Positions 32,704-44,820 of a DNA stretch of 53,968 bases are shown here, in pieces. A model generated the notes under the pieces. The model made no database searches, was not told where the DNA came from, and saw nothing but the letters and a program-made list of their open reading frames with translations. The first letter of the stretch is position 1. Each line of letters opens with the position of its first letter. Position numbers and translations under genes: made by a program. This DNA comes from an uncultured Pelagibacteraceae bacterium (GTDB lineage Bacteria > Pseudomonadota > Alphaproteobacteria > Pelagibacterales > Pelagibacteraceae), in assembly GCA_902569725.1 (NCBI GenBank), contig CACFVG010000005.1:1-53968 (forward strand), read 5' to 3'.

Positions 32704-33626
32704 TAAGCAATATTTGTACCTTTTTTAATTTGAGTACCAGGTAAAAATTCATTTATTTGCTGAACTCTTTTGCCTTCTCTCTGAATACTTATTACTTTTA
32801 TTGATCGTTCTCCGCAGCACACCTCAAGATTTTCACTTGCTATATCTCCAGGTTTTCCTGTTGTGCTAGACCTCTCTGCTTTTAATATTTTATATCTTTC
32901 TCCATTAAATGAAAAAAAAGCTCCTGGATATGGATAGAGTCCATTGATTTTTCCAATTATTTTTTCTGCATTTTCACTCCAATCAATTTTTCCTTCTATT
33001 TTTTTGATTTTTTTTGCATAGGTTGCTTTGGAGTGATCTTGTTCTTTAAATTCTATATTGCCATCATAAATATTATTTAAAATATCTAAAATCTTTTCTG
33101 AAGCCATTAATGATAATTTTTCAGATAATTCCTCCGAATTCATTTGTTCAGAAATTTTTAATGAGTATTGATTGCAAACTGGGCCCTCATCTAAATTTTC
33201 ATTTATTTTCATTATGCTAATTCCTGTTTCTTTATCTCGATTCATTATAGATCTTTGGATAGGTGCTGCGCCTCTCCATTTTGGAAGTAAAGAAGCATGT
33301 ACATTTAAAAATCCATATTTTGGAATATTTAAAAAATTTTTAGGAATAATCTGACCGTACGAAACAACTAATATTATATCTGGTTCGAGTTCAGTCAAAT
33401 ATAACTCTTCTTCCTTATTATCTTTTAAAGATTGAGGAGTTCTTGTATTTAAACTTATATTTTCAGAAAATAAATTGATTGGTGATTTATTGAATTTTTG
33501 ACCTCTATTAGATTTTTTAGGTGGCTGAGTATAAACGGCTGAGATTGGATATCCATTTTGATAAAGTGACTTTAAAATAGGAACAGCAAAATTAGATGTT
33601 CCCATAAAAACAATCTTTTTATACAT
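32703..33626 (-). CDS. fmt: Methionyl-tRNA formyltransferase
   Basis: Fmt formylates initiator Met-tRNA using 10-formyl-THF. The 307-aa protein has FMGTSNFAVPIL, YTQPPKKSNRGQK, the catalytic HASLLPKWRGAAPIQRSI (Asn-His-Asp core with NVHAS) and DEGPVCNQ, followed by a C-terminal OB domain (PYPGAFFSFNGERYKILKA). It sits between def (3-base gap) and truA (one-base contact). Length and motifs are standard. Confidence 0.96.
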   Translation of the reverse strand: MYKKIVFMGTSNFAVPILKSLYQNGYPISAVYTQPPKKSNRGQKFNKSPINLFSENISLNTRTPQSLKDNKEEELYLTELEPDIILVVSYGQIIPKNFLNIPKYGFLNVHASLLPKWRGAAPIQRSIMNRDKETGISIMKINENLDEGPVCNQYSLKISEQMNSEELSEKLSLMASEKILDILNNIYDGNIEFKEQDHSKATYAKKIKKIEGKIDWSENAEKIIGKINGLYPYPGAFFSFNGERYKILKAERSSTTGKPGDIASENLEVCCGERSIKVISIQREGKRVQQINEFLPGTQIKKGTNIA

Positions 33627-33629
33627 AAA

Positions 33630-34154
33630 TTAAAGAACTACTTTGTCTTCATTATTATTTACTTTTGATAGTTTTTTTATAATCATTGATCTCTTTAGAT
33701 TTGAAACATATGTTAAAATTGTAATTCCTTCTAAATGATCCATCTCATGCTGAATACAAGTTGCTAATAAACCATCACAATTAAGATTTCTTTTTTTTCC
33801 ATTATAATCCAAATATTCAACTTCACACGAACTTGGTCGGTTTACTTCAACAAATTGATTTGGAACACTTAAACATCCTTCTTCGTACTTTGACAAATTT
33901 TGGTTTTTATTTTTAATTACCGGGTTAACAAAGTACATTGGATTGTTATTCTCATTATCTTTAGAAAGATCCATTACAATAATTCTTTTTGGAATGCCTA
34001 TTTGAATTGCAGCTAAACCAATACCTTTTGCATCATACATTGTATCCAACATATCATCCATTAAAAGCTGTTCCTCTTTACCTACTTTTTTAACAGGCAA
34101 AGAAATTTTTCTTAATATTTTATTGGGTTCTGTTAAAATAGTTTTTACTGCCAT
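33630..34154 (-). CDS. def: Peptide deformylase
   Basis: Def removes formyl from nascent N-termini. The 174-aa metalloprotease shows all three motifs: GIGLAAIQIG (residues ~45-54), EEGCLSVP with the metal-binding Cys, and QHEMDHLEG with the two His ligands and catalytic Glu. It is the first translation-related gene of the def-fmt-truA operon and follows the 585-aa exported-protein gene by 21 bases on the same strand. Confidence 0.97.
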   Translation of the reverse strand: MAVKTILTEPNKILRKISLPVKKVGKEEQLLMDDMLDTMYDAKGIGLAAIQIGIPKRIIVMDLSKDNENNNPMYFVNPVIKNKNQNLSKYEEGCLSVPNQFVEVNRPSSCEVEYLDYNGKKRNLNCDGLLATCIQHEMDHLEGITILTYVSNLKRSMIIKKLSKVNNNEDKVVL

Positions 34155-34175
34155 AATTTGATTTTAGTATAATTT

Positions 34176-35933
34176 TTATATTTTTAAAGGAAGAACTTTT
34201 AATAGCATCTTATTTCTAATAGAGTCTAAATTTAGCTGGTTCAATACAGTAGACATAAAATATAGTGTATCTGAGTCTAGACTTTCTAAACTATCTTCTC
34301 CAATAATTTCAACCAATCTGAGCAGAACCATTCCAACTTCATTGTTATTTATTAATAGCTGAATGTCAGTTGGTATATTTGATTGATCAAATTCAAACAT
34401 ATTTCCATATTTTTTTTTAATCACCACACCATCTGAAATTAGAGCTTCTAATAAAATTAAATCTTTAATTGACACATTGTAGTCCTTATTTTTTTTTATT
34501 GATTTTAGCAACTTATTTAGGTCACCTTCAACTTTTTCGATTTCATTTTGATCTTCAAAATATTTTAGTAACTTAGATTGGTAAATTATTTTATTATTAA
34601 TTTTTATATTTTTTTCTTCCAAGGTTGGAATAGTCAAATTATCAAAGTAAAATGTTGAATAGTTTGAAGGTACTTCTTCCTTATTAATAGTATTTAAAAT
34701 TTTTTTTAATTCAATATTGAAGGCATTTTCAATATTATCTTTGATAAATGAATCTTTTAATTTATATGATAAATCTAAAAGCTGAATTGGATCTCTAGTT
34801 AGTAACAATCTTTGATAAAGCAAAGCTCTACCCTCATAGTTTTTTAATAGCTTATAAGAATCTTTTACATTCAATAGTTGATTAATATTAAATTGAAATC
34901 TTTTATAAAGTTCAAATAATTCTTTTTCTTCATAATTTTTTTCATGAGTTGCCTTTTCAATTAAAGAAATTTTTTCATCATCTTCTAAATTGATTACGTT
35001 TATATTTTCCAATAAATTTGATGATGATAAATATCTCCATATAAATTTTGGAGTATTTTCACTTGGTTGATAAGTAAAATCAGGGATTGTCCTATGAGAT
35101 AAATGAAGGTCTAATATATTTTTATCGGAAATACTTCCATCTGCTTTTTCAATATATTCCATCAAAAAATTAAATTTATTTTCATAAAAATCATCTTTAA
35201 GGCCAGTTTCTTTATTTAAATCAAAAAGAAGCTGCGCCTCTTCTCTTTTATTTTGATCAATTAAACAATAAATTTGAAATTTGTTAATATAATCATCACC
35301 AAAATATTTTATATCATTAAAAATCTTACAAGCATTTTCTAAATCTGCATTTTCAGCATAATCATTTATATAAAACTTAATTAATTTTGAATTATAAATA
35401 TTTTTTTCATTTTTTGTTAAATATAATTTAATTAAGTTTTTATCATTTTTTTTTATTAAATATTTTATTTTAAAATCAACAAATTCATTCTCAGTAATAT
35501 TATCTTTTGGAAAGTATGAATTTGTTAATAAAGCAATATCTAAAATTTCATTGGAATCTCTTGAAAGATTCATCTTATCTAATTTTTTTAAAATTAATTT
35601 TATTTCATTTCCATCAGAGCTAGACCACATATCAATATTTAGTCCATTGTCTTCTGGGTCATATAAGCCAACAATACTTATTTTGTTTTCTCCTAAGGGA
35701 TTGCTATCGATTGTATTTATTTCGTTATTTGAATCAATCTTATTTACATCAATTTTAATTTCATTCGATTCTTTATCTTCTAAGACAATGATTGATGAAT
35801 CTTCTTCACCTTGCTTTTCTAAATTCCAAATATCGACTGGTTCATCTTCTGCTTTTAAATTTGAAGAAAATAATAAAACAAAAATAAAAAAAATTGATAA
35901 ATATTTTTTATTTAACAATTTTGAAATTTTCAT
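34176..35933 (-). CDS. Exported or membrane-anchored protein of unknown function (585 aa)
   Basis: The protein starts with a signal-peptide-like segment (residues 1-28, LSIFFIFVLLFSSNLKAEDE, an AxA-like cleavage site). The rest is acidic and mainly helical, with several stretches of alternating Leu/Tyr/Lys/Asp that look like TPR- or solenoid-type helical repeats (for example around 195-240 and 345-400). No catalytic motif is seen. It overlaps by 26 bases with a small membrane-protein gene upstream and lies 21 bases ahead of def. It would be periplasmic. I do not recognise the family; a scaffold or envelope-assembly role is only a guess. Confidence 0.75.
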   Translation of the reverse strand: MKISKLLNKKYLSIFFIFVLLFSSNLKAEDEPVDIWNLEKQGEEDSSIIVLEDKESNEIKIDVNKIDSNNEINTIDSNPLGENKISIVGLYDPEDNGLNIDMWSSSDGNEIKLILKKLDKMNLSRDSNEILDIALLTNSYFPKDNITENEFVDFKIKYLIKKNDKNLIKLYLTKNEKNIYNSKLIKFYINDYAENADLENACKIFNDIKYFGDDYINKFQIYCLIDQNKREEAQLLFDLNKETGLKDDFYENKFNFLMEYIEKADGSISDKNILDLHLSHRTIPDFTYQPSENTPKFIWRYLSSSNLLENINVINLEDDEKISLIEKATHEKNYEEKELFELYKRFQFNINQLLNVKDSYKLLKNYEGRALLYQRLLLTRDPIQLLDLSYKLKDSFIKDNIENAFNIELKKILNTINKEEVPSNYSTFYFDNLTIPTLEEKNIKINNKIIYQSKLLKYFEDQNEIEKVEGDLNKLLKSIKKNKDYNVSIKDLILLEALISDGVVIKKKYGNMFEFDQSNIPTDIQLLINNNEVGMVLLRLVEIIGEDSLESLDSDTLYFMSTVLNQLNLDSIRNKMLLKVLPLKI

Positions 35934-36093
35934 TTGGAATTACTTTTTCAATTTTTTTAATAGGTGATGGAAAATCAATTCGATCAATTAAAATTATAGT
36001 CACAACCAATACTACCAATACCAATATTATTTTAATTAATATTCCAAAAATTCCTTTTGAATTTCCTATTCTTGTTTTTTTTTCAAATTGCAT
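35908..36093 (-). CDS. Small single-span membrane protein (61 aa)
   Basis: The 61-aa protein has a polar N-terminus (MQFEKKTRIGNSKG), one strong membrane helix at residues 17-41 (IFGILIKIILVLVVLVVTIILI) and a charged C-terminal tail ending NENFKIVK. Its stop lies inside the start region of the following 585-aa exported protein (26-base overlap), an overlap typical of translationally coupled pairs in this genome. Topology suggests the tail is periplasmic, where it could meet the exported partner. No family is recognised. A chance frame is possible but the transmembrane pattern argues against it. Confidence 0.6.
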   Translation of the reverse strand: MQFEKKTRIGNSKGIFGILIKIILVLVVLVVTIILIDRIDFPSPIKKIEKVIPNENFKIVK

Positions 36094-36148
36094 ATACTGT
36101 TAGGTATTTTCAAAATAAGACATATTTGTGGTTTTTCAATAAAGAATT

Positions 36149-36661
36149 ATGGATTTAAATAAAAATATAGTTTTACTAGGTATGATGGGATCAGGAAAAT
36201 CTACAATTGGCTACCTTTTGTCTAAAAATATAAATTTAAATTTTTTTGATGTTGATAATTTCATTGAAAAAGAAACAAAACTCAAAATCCATGAAATTTT
36301 TCAAAAAAAAGGGGAGGTTTACTTTAGAAATTTAGAGGAAAAAATAACTTTAAAACTTCTTAAAGGTAAAGGAAAAATTATATCTCTAGGAGGTGGTGGA
36401 TTTATTAATAATAATATTAGAAAAGAAGTGCTCAAAAATCATATTTCGTTTTGGTTAAATTGGAAAAATTCAACAATAATAAACAGAATTTTAAAAAGTA
36501 AAAAAAGACCGATTGCTATTAGTTCTAGTGAAAATGATTTAAAAAAACTGATAAATGAAAGATCAAATATTTATTCAGAAGCAAAATTTAAGATAAATTG
36601 TGAAACATTAACAAAAAATATGATAGTTAAAAATATAATAGAATTGTATGAGAAAAATTAA
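36149..36661 (+). CDS. aroK: Shikimate kinase
   Basis: AroK phosphorylates shikimate in the chorismate pathway. The 170-aa NMP-kinase-like protein has the P-loop GMMGSGKSTIG (residues 11-21), the shikimate-binding DVDNFIE, YFRNLEEK, the GGGGFI phosphate-contact motif and a C-terminal nucleotide-contact region. It overlaps aroB by 14 bases; the aroK-aroB pair is conserved in proteobacteria. The upstream 55-base divergent gap separates it from the small membrane-protein gene. Confidence 0.96.
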   Translation: MDLNKNIVLLGMMGSGKSTIGYLLSKNINLNFFDVDNFIEKETKLKIHEIFQKKGEVYFRNLEEKITLKLLKGKGKIISLGGGGFINNNIRKEVLKNHISFWLNWKNSTIINRILKSKKRPIAISSSENDLKKLINERSNIYSEAKFKINCETLTKNMIVKNIIELYEKN

Positions 36662-37757
36662 ATTAAAAATTAAAACTAAATCTAAAATTTATTCTATAAT
36701 AATTGGTAAAAATATTATTACTCAAATTTCGAACATATTAAAATCAAATAATATCAATTTTGAAAAAAGCCTAATAGTTGTGGATAAAAATATTCCAAAA
36801 GAAAAATTAAATATTTTAAAAAAAAAAATTACTTCCAAAAAAAAAATTATTCATTTTTTCAACGCAAGTGAAAAAAATAAAAACTTTAAAAATGTAAATT
36901 TAATTTTAAATAAACTTTTTAAGTTTAATTTTAATAGAAATGACTGCATTATATCTTTTGGAGGCGGTATTGTCGGAGATGTGTCAGGTTTTGCGGCCAG
37001 TATTTTTAAAAGAGGATTAAAATTTGTTAACATACCTACAACACTTTTGGCTCAAGTAGATTCATCCATTGGTGGTAAAACAGGTGTTAACAATAAATAT
37101 GGAAAAAATTTAATCGGATCTTTTATGCAACCTGATTTAGTTATATCTGATGTAAATATGTTAAGTTCTCTTAAAAAAAGAGAAATAATTTGTGGTTATG
37201 GTGAAATTTTAAAACACTCATTAATTAGTAATGAAAAAATTTTCAACTATTTAAAAAAAAATTATCTCAAAATATTTAAATTAAAATCTCCATTTATTGA
37301 AAAAACTATTGCAGATAGTTGTAAGATTAAAAAAAATATCGTTCAATTAGATGAAAAAGAAAAAAATTTAAGAAAAGTTTTAAATTTAGGGCATACTTTT
37401 GCTCACGCATATGAAGCTGCACTTTCTTATTCAAAAAAACTTAATCATGGAGAAGCGGTTATTTTGGGAATTGTTAGTGCTGCAAAATTTAGTGTTAAAA
37501 ATAATATTTTAAATAAAAAAGATTATAAGCAGATAATAAATCACATAAAAAATTTAAAAATACCGATAAATTTAAATTTTTATTTTAAAAAGAAAGATAT
37601 TAATTTAATTATTAAATATATGAAGTCAGATAAAAAAAACAATTCTTCAAAGATAAATTTAATTTTAATTAAAAAAATAGGAAAAGTAATTTTAGGTCTA
37701 ACATTTGATCAGTCAAAAATAAAAAAATTTTTAAATAATGAGTTACTTTATCAGTAG
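36648..37757 (+). CDS. aroB: 3-dehydroquinate synthase
   Basis: AroB cyclises DAHP to 3-dehydroquinate with NAD and a divalent metal. The 369-aa protein shows FGGGIVGDVSGFAASIFKRGLKF, NIPTTLLAQVDSSIGGKTGVNN, GYGEILKHSLI with the metal Glu, and NLGHTFAHAYE and NHGEAVILGI with metal His residues. Length is standard. It follows aroK with a 14-base overlap and converges on bolA (15-base overlap). Its N-terminal quarter is strongly lysine/isoleucine rich but matches the family topology. Confidence 0.96.
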   Translation: MRKIKLKIKTKSKIYSIIIGKNIITQISNILKSNNINFEKSLIVVDKNIPKEKLNILKKKITSKKKIIHFFNASEKNKNFKNVNLILNKLFKFNFNRNDCIISFGGGIVGDVSGFAASIFKRGLKFVNIPTTLLAQVDSSIGGKTGVNNKYGKNLIGSFMQPDLVISDVNMLSSLKKREIICGYGEILKHSLISNEKIFNYLKKNYLKIFKLKSPFIEKTIADSCKIKKNIVQLDEKEKNLRKVLNLGHTFAHAYEAALSYSKKLNHGEAVILGIVSAAKFSVKNNILNKKDYKQIINHIKNLKIPINLNFYFKKKDINLIIKYMKSDKKNNSSKINLILIKKIGKVILGLTFDQSKIKKFLNNELLYQ

Positions 37758-38003
37758 TTGAATTGAGTGAATATTATGCTTTAATTCTTTATCTAAAATT
37801 TTATATACTTCTTTTGTTGATTGAATTTTATTTTTTTTTTTCAAATAATCTGATGTAATTATTAATTTTATATGAAATTTATTTTTGTCGTGTGAGATAT
37901 GATTTTTATGTAAAAAAGTTTTATCTTCAACTTCTATTTTGTCGCAAATAATATTTTTATTAATTTTATTTTTTACTATTTCTATTAGTTGATTTATATT
38001 CAT
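37743..38003 (-). CDS. BolA family protein
   Basis: The 86-aa protein has a BolA fold pattern: a KIEVEDKTFLHKNHIS segment (beta strand with the conserved His), FHIKLIITSDYLKKKNKIQSTKEVYKILDKEL and HNIHSIQLLIK, matching VYxxLxxEL-xGIHALSL of the family. BolA proteins work with monothiol glutaredoxins in iron-sulfur trafficking or as DNA-binding stress regulators. It stands head-to-head with the J-domain gene (20-base divergent gap) and tail-to-tail with aroB. The BolA-DnaJ-CobS-CobT neighbourhood is conserved in alphaproteobacteria. Confidence 0.9.
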   Translation of the reverse strand: MNINQLIEIVKNKINKNIICDKIEVEDKTFLHKNHISHDKNKFHIKLIITSDYLKKKNKIQSTKEVYKILDKELKHNIHSIQLLIK

Positions 38004-38023
38004 AATTTATAATAATATATATA

Positions 38024-38545
38024 ATGAAAAACATTTGTGATTGGAATAATTGTTTAGAAGAAGGCTCTTATAAAGCGCCAGTAGAAAAAGATAATAGCAA
38101 AAAATATAGAATGCTTTGCTTAGACCATATTAGAGAATTCAATAAAAACTGGAATTATTTTGAAGGAATGGATGATGATCAAATTTATGAATTCTTAAAG
38201 TCGGATATGACCTGGCATAAGCCAACCCAAAGCTTTAATTCTTCAGATAATTTTTTTAAGATTCTATGGAACAATGCTTTAAGAGATGAAATAAATAAAT
38301 ATAAAATTAATGGTCAATTTGATCATATGAATCAATTTAAATTTAATAATAATGATGTAAAGGCATTTAGTATCCTTGGAATTTCTGTTGGAATTAAATG
38401 GGAAAAGGTACAAGAAAAATTTAAAAAACTTGTCAAAAAATTTCACCCTGATATGAATGCGGGAAATAAAAAATACGAGGATAAACTAAAAATTATTACT
38501 TTGGCTTATACCCAGTTAAAAAATACATATAAAGCAAAAAATTGA
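38024..38545 (+). CDS. J-domain (DnaJ-like) protein
   Basis: The 173-aa protein has an N-terminal part with Cys and His pairs (CDWNNC and CLDH near residues 4-9 and 31-35), which may bind zinc, and [12 protein letters not shown], then a C-terminal J domain from about residue 120: [35 protein letters not shown] with the HPD Hsp70-activation motif. This reversed layout (J domain at the end) matches the alphaproteobacterial DnaJ-like protein found before cobS. Its stop overlaps the TTG start of cobS by four bases. It probably delivers DnaK to CobS/CobT substrates. Confidence 0.88.
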   Translation: MKNICDWNNCLEEGSYKAPVEKDNSKKYRMLCLDHIREFNKNWNYFEGMDDDQIYEFLKSDMTWHKPTQSFNSSDNFFKILWNNALRDEINKYKINGQFDHMNQFKFNNNDVKAFSILGISVGIKWEKVQEKFKKLVKKFHPDMNAGNKKYEDKLKIITLAYTQLKNTYKAKN

Positions 38546-39516
38546 CAACTAATTTAAATATAGAACCAGATATAAAAATTTCAGTTAAACAAACTTTCGG
38601 CATTGATAGTGATATGGAGGTAGATGCTTTTTCAAAAAAAAATGAATATGTTCCTGATATAGATAAAAATTATAAATTCGATAGAGATACTACGCTTGCA
38701 ATTTTATCTGGCTTCTCCTTTAATAAAAGATGTTTGGTATCAGGTTATCATGGAACAGGAAAGTCCACACATATTGAACAAGTTGCAGCAAGATTAAATT
38801 GGCCTTGTATAAGAGTTAATCTAGATAGTCACATAAGTAGAATTGATCTTATTGGAAAAGATGCAATTGTTATTAATGATGGAAAGCAAATAACAGAATT
38901 TAAAGAAGGAATATTACCTTGGTCTATACAAAATCCAATAGCATTAGTGTTTGACGAATATGATGCTGGAAGGCCAGATGTTATGTTTGTTATTCAAAGA
39001 GTTTTGGAAGCAGAAGGAAATTTCACTTTACTAGATAAAAATAAAATAATTAAACAAAATAAATACTTTAGACTTTTTGCAACCTCAAATACAGTCGGCC
39101 TTGGTGACACAACGGGATTATACCATGGTACTCAACAAATAAATCAAGGACAAATGGATAGATGGAATATTGTTACTACTTTAAATTACTTGGCAATGGA
39201 AAAAGAAATGGAAATAATTTTAGGAAAAAATAAAAATTTAAATAATGCCAAGGGAAAAGAAAAGGTTGCAAATATGATAAAAGTTGCAACTTTAACTAGA
39301 AAAGGATTTATGGGAGGCGACATATCAACTGTTATGAGTCCAAGGACAGTGCTTCACTGGGCTGAAAATTCTGAAATATTTAAAGATATAGGATATGCAT
39401 TTAGAGTTACTTTTTTAAATAAATGTGATGAAGTAGAAAAAGATACTATTGCTGAATATTATCAAAGATGTTTCGGTGAAGATTTACCAGAGTCATTGAT
39501 AAATAGTCAGAAATAA
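38542..39516 (+). CDS. cobS: CobS-type AAA+ ATPase
   Basis: CobS is the AAA+ ATPase that with CobT drives cobalt insertion by CobN in aerobic B12 synthesis. The 324-aa protein has Walker [10 protein letters not shown] (68-76), the [17 protein letters not shown] loop, Walker B with VFDEYD (about 136-141), [18 protein letters not shown] (sensor 1 area) and SPRTVLHW. The start is TTG at 38542, overlapping the J-domain stop (TTGA). It shares one base with cobT. No cobN is in the window, and the lineage is not expected to make B12, so it is probably a MoxR-like remodelling ATPase for another target. Confidence 0.92.
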   Translation: MTTNLNIEPDIKISVKQTFGIDSDMEVDAFSKKNEYVPDIDKNYKFDRDTTLAILSGFSFNKRCLVSGYHGTGKSTHIEQVAARLNWPCIRVNLDSHISRIDLIGKDAIVINDGKQITEFKEGILPWSIQNPIALVFDEYDAGRPDVMFVIQRVLEAEGNFTLLDKNKIIKQNKYFRLFATSNTVGLGDTTGLYHGTQQINQGQMDRWNIVTTLNYLAMEKEMEIILGKNKNLNNAKGKEKVANMIKVATLTRKGFMGGDISTVMSPRTVLHWAENSEIFKDIGYAFRVTFLNKCDEVEKDTIAEYYQRCFGEDLPESLINSQK

Positions 39517-41312
39517 TGAATAAAGAAGATAATTTAAAAGAAAAATTTAAACAAGCGCTAATCTCCACCTTAAAAGCTATTTCTGATGATTTTAAATTAG
39601 AAAGAGAAGAAAATAAAAATTTAAGTTCAAAAAACTATAATTTTTTTGAGCTTGATAATCTTAATACCAAGGAAGATTATACAAAATTAAGAGCCGAAAC
39701 TGATTCAGAGGCTTTAAAAAGAAAATTTTCAAATAAGGAAATATATCAAAAAAATTTACCAAGAAATTCTTCATGTAGGGTACTTTATGACATATCTGAA
39801 AGAATTAGGTATGAAATTCTTGGTACCAAAATATTGAAAGGAATTTCCAAAAATTTAAAAGATAATTATTCAAATAAAATTACTCTTAAAAGAAAAGATC
39901 AGCTAAAATCAAAAGATGATGTACCAATTGCAGAAGCTTTTGAGCTTTATATGCTTAAAAATTTCCTTAAAATTAAATTAAATCCATTATCAGATAAAAT
40001 CTTGAGTTATTGGGAAGAAGATTTTAAATCATCTTTTGAAAAACATTTATCTTATTTAAGTGAAAATATTCAAAATCAAGAAAAATATAGCTCAAAATTA
40101 TCTGAAATTTTACAAAAAATGGAAATTTTCGAATCAGAAGATAAAGATGAAAATCAAGAAAATCAAGAAAATGAGAATTTAAATGATAATAATAATCAGG
40201 ATAATCAAGATCAGTCCCAAAATGAGCAGGAGAAAAATAAGCAAGAAGAACAAAATACCGCTGATGGAAAATATGATTTAACTGAATCTATAATGGATGA
40301 ACAATTAGTAGATACAGATTCTAATAAAGAAAGCGCTGAAAAAATTATTCAAAAAATGAATTCAAGTATTGGGGATAAAGAATATAATATATATACAAGT
40401 GAATTTGACGAAGTTGCAAAAGCTGAAACACTTGAAACAAATGAAGAAATTTTAAAACTAAGAAAAACTTTAGATCAACAGCTTACTAGTTTTCAAGACC
40501 TTATTACTAAATTAGCTAATAAACTTCAAAGACAATTGCTTGCAAAACAAAATCGAGCTTGGGAATTCGATTTAGAAGAAGGTTTATTAGATAGTTCAAA
40601 ATTAACTAGAATTATAATTGATCCTCAAAATTCATTATCTTTCAAAAAAGAAAAAGATTTAGAATTCAAAGATACAGTAGTTACTCTACTAATTGATAAT
40701 TCAGGATCGATGAGAGGTAGGCCAATTACTATTGCTGCAATTTGTGCAGATATACTATCAAGAACACTTGAAAGATGTTCGGTAAAAGTAGAAATTTTGG
40801 GATTTACTACGAAAAATTGGAAAGGTGGCAAAAGCAGAGAAGAATGGAATAAAAATAATAAACCAAAAAATCCTGGAAGACTTAATGATTTAAGACATAT
40901 AATTTATAAAAGTGCTGATACGCACTACAGACAATCAAAAAAAAATTTAGGTCTAATGCTTAAAGAAGGTTTGTTAAAAGAAAATATTGATGGAGAAGCT
41001 ATATCATGGGCATTTAATAGATTAAAAAAAAGAAAAGAAGAAAGAAAAATTATGATGGTAATTTCAGATGGAGCTCCAGTAGATGACTCAACTTTATCTG
41101 TAAACTCAGGAGATTTTTTAGAAAGACATCTTAAAAAAATTGTAAAATTTATTGAACATAAAAATGATATAGAAATTTTAGCTATTGGAATAGGTCACGA
41201 TGTTTCAAGATATTATAAAAAAGCTATTAAAATTACAGATGTGCAAGAATTAGGAGATGTAATGATTGGTCAATTAAGTGATTTATTCGACAATAAAAAA
41301 AAGCTCCATTAA
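39516..41312 (+). CDS. cobT: CobT-type VWA-domain protein
   Basis: CobT partners CobS. The 598-aa protein has an N-terminal helical region, an extremely acidic Glu/Asn/Gln linker at about residues 205-250, and a C-terminal von Willebrand A domain starting near 385 with a MIDAS motif DNSGS at Asp394, plus [12 protein letters not shown] and IGIGHDV. Length and layout match CobT of rhizobia (about 630 aa). It begins at the cobS stop (one-base contact) and overlaps the regB-like gene tail to tail. With the J protein and CobS it forms a three-gene chaperone-like operon. Confidence 0.92.
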   Translation: MNKEDNLKEKFKQALISTLKAISDDFKLEREENKNLSSKNYNFFELDNLNTKEDYTKLRAETDSEALKRKFSNKEIYQKNLPRNSSCRVLYDISERIRYEILGTKILKGISKNLKDNYSNKITLKRKDQLKSKDDVPIAEAFELYMLKNFLKIKLNPLSDKILSYWEEDFKSSFEKHLSYLSENIQNQEKYSSKLSEILQKMEIFESEDKDENQENQENENLNDNNNQDNQDQSQNEQEKNKQEEQNTADGKYDLTESIMDEQLVDTDSNKESAEKIIQKMNSSIGDKEYNIYTSEFDEVAKAETLETNEEILKLRKTLDQQLTSFQDLITKLANKLQRQLLAKQNRAWEFDLEEGLLDSSKLTRIIIDPQNSLSFKKEKDLEFKDTVVTLLIDNSGSMRGRPITIAAICADILSRTLERCSVKVEILGFTTKNWKGGKSREEWNKNNKPKNPGRLNDLRHIIYKSADTHYRQSKKNLGLMLKEGLLKENIDGEAISWAFNRLKKRKEERKIMMVISDGAPVDDSTLSVNSGDFLERHLKKIVKFIEHKNDIEILAIGIGHDVSRYYKKAIKITDVQELGDVMIGQLSDLFDNKKKLH

Positions 41313-42595
41313 ATTGATTTAAGATCACTATTTTTCCAAGTAATACTAACTTTGGCTCCACCAGTTTCTAAAGAATTGTTAAAACTTATTGTTGCTAAAT
41401 TTTTTTCCAAGAGAGTTTTACCTATAAAAGTTCCAAGTCCCAAGCCATATTTTGAAATATTTTGTTGATCAACTGTTCTAATATAAGGTTCACCTAATTT
41501 ATCTTTGTCTATTAAATCTTTTGGAAATCCCGGTCCATCATCTTCAATAATTATTTTAGTTTTTATATCATCACTAATAATTGAAATTTCTATTTTTTGC
41601 TTACTAAATTTATTTGCATTTCCTATAAAATTTCTAAGACCATATATAATCTCTACAGATTTATTAGTATTTATTGGGTTTTTATATTTTTTTAAGTCAA
41701 TTATAAATACTTTTTTACTTATTTCCTGATAAGACCTCACAATTTCATTTATATAATCACTTATTGGAAGATTAATATTTAAAAATTCATCTTTAATATT
41801 TGGATTTAATGAAAGTTTTTTAAGTATTTCTCTACATCTTTTGCTTTGGGTTGCTAATAAATCCAAATCTTTTTTAATTTTTTCATTATCTCCAAAATCT
41901 TTTTGCATTTCTGTTACTGTTAATAAAATTGTAGATAGAGGTGTGCCGAGTGAATGTGCGTTAGCTGCGGCTTGGGCACCTAAAGAAAGAAGCTCGCTTT
42001 CCCTTGCCATTAATTCTTGAATTTTATCATATGCTTTTTTTCTTATTCTACTTTCTTCCCCAAATTTAAAACCAAAATATACTAAAAAGAAAAGACCTAT
42101 AATTATTGATATAGGTATAGCATATAAATAAAAGTTGGGAACGTGAAAGTGAAAATCATTAGGATGGGGTAATTCATAGTAATAAAAAGTTATGAATATT
42201 AAAATTGTTGTTATTATTAAAACTAAAATAATTGAGCTTAAAAAATGTAAATACTGAGAAGAAAATACCGCAGGAACTATAATTAAAAATACAAATGGAT
42301 TTGTAATTCCTCCAGTAAAAAAAAATAAAACTCCTAGCTGTAATATATCAAATGACAAAAAAATTGATGAAAAATAATTATTTAACTGATTATTTTTTAC
42401 TTTAAAATATAAAAAAAGATTTGTTAAAATACCAAAAAAAACTATTAAAATACAAATAAAATAGTAAAAATTATATTTTAAAAAAAATTGTACTACTAAA
42501 ATAGCAATTAACTGACCAATATAAGCAATCCATCTTAAATTAACATAAGTAGATTTATTTAATGAATATAAACTTGAAGTTTTAAAAAACTCCAT
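41309..42595 (-). CDS. regB: Redox-sensing histidine kinase of the RegB/PrrB type
   Basis: RegB senses quinone redox state and phosphorylates RegA to control energy metabolism. The 428-aa protein has about six N-terminal membrane helices (to residue ~175), the quinone-binding GGITNPF (95-101), the H-box [15 protein letters not shown] with His214, the redox-box Cys254 in SKRCREIL, then an HATPase domain ([24 protein letters not shown]). The residue after His214 is Ser, while RegB normally has Glu (HELGTPL). RegA is not in the window. It overlaps cobT by four bases at the 3' end and lies 2 bases after gyrB. Confidence 0.88.
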   Translation of the reverse strand: MEFFKTSSLYSLNKSTYVNLRWIAYIGQLIAILVVQFFLKYNFYYFICILIVFFGILTNLFLYFKVKNNQLNNYFSSIFLSFDILQLGVLFFFTGGITNPFVFLIIVPAVFSSQYLHFLSSIILVLIITTILIFITFYYYELPHPNDFHFHVPNFYLYAIPISIIIGLFFLVYFGFKFGEESRIRKKAYDKIQELMARESELLSLGAQAAANAHSLGTPLSTILLTVTEMQKDFGDNEKIKKDLDLLATQSKRCREILKKLSLNPNIKDEFLNINLPISDYINEIVRSYQEISKKVFIIDLKKYKNPINTNKSVEIIYGLRNFIGNANKFSKQKIEISIISDDIKTKIIIEDDGPGFPKDLIDKDKLGEPYIRTVDQQNISKYGLGLGTFIGKTLLEKNLATISFNNSLETGGAKVSITWKNSDLKSI

Positions 42596-42597
42596 TA

Positions 42598-44652
<2,055 letters not shown>

Positions 44653-44673
44653 TTATATTTTTCGGAAAAAATT

Positions 44674-44679
44674 ATTATA
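44674..44679 (-). promoter_or_regulatory. Candidate -10 box of the gyrB promoter
   Basis: A perfect TATAAT hexamer on the minus strand lies 25 bases before the gyrB ATG, predicting a leader of about 15-20 bases. The -35 region at 17-base spacing (TTTAAT) is a poor match, which is common in such AT-rich DNA. The rest of the 44650-44820 gap is AT-rich with T-runs after the tRNA-Ser gene and shows nothing else. Confidence 0.4.
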
Positions 44680-44820
44680 GCATTTTTTCAATGATAATTA
44701 AAATTGTAATAGTTTGAGAGGTTAAATTTATCTTGATATTGAATAGTTATAAGATCATTTTATTTTTTTTTTACTACTTTTGTGATTTTAGTTAAACAAT
44801 AGGTTTTTTTTGAAAAAATT

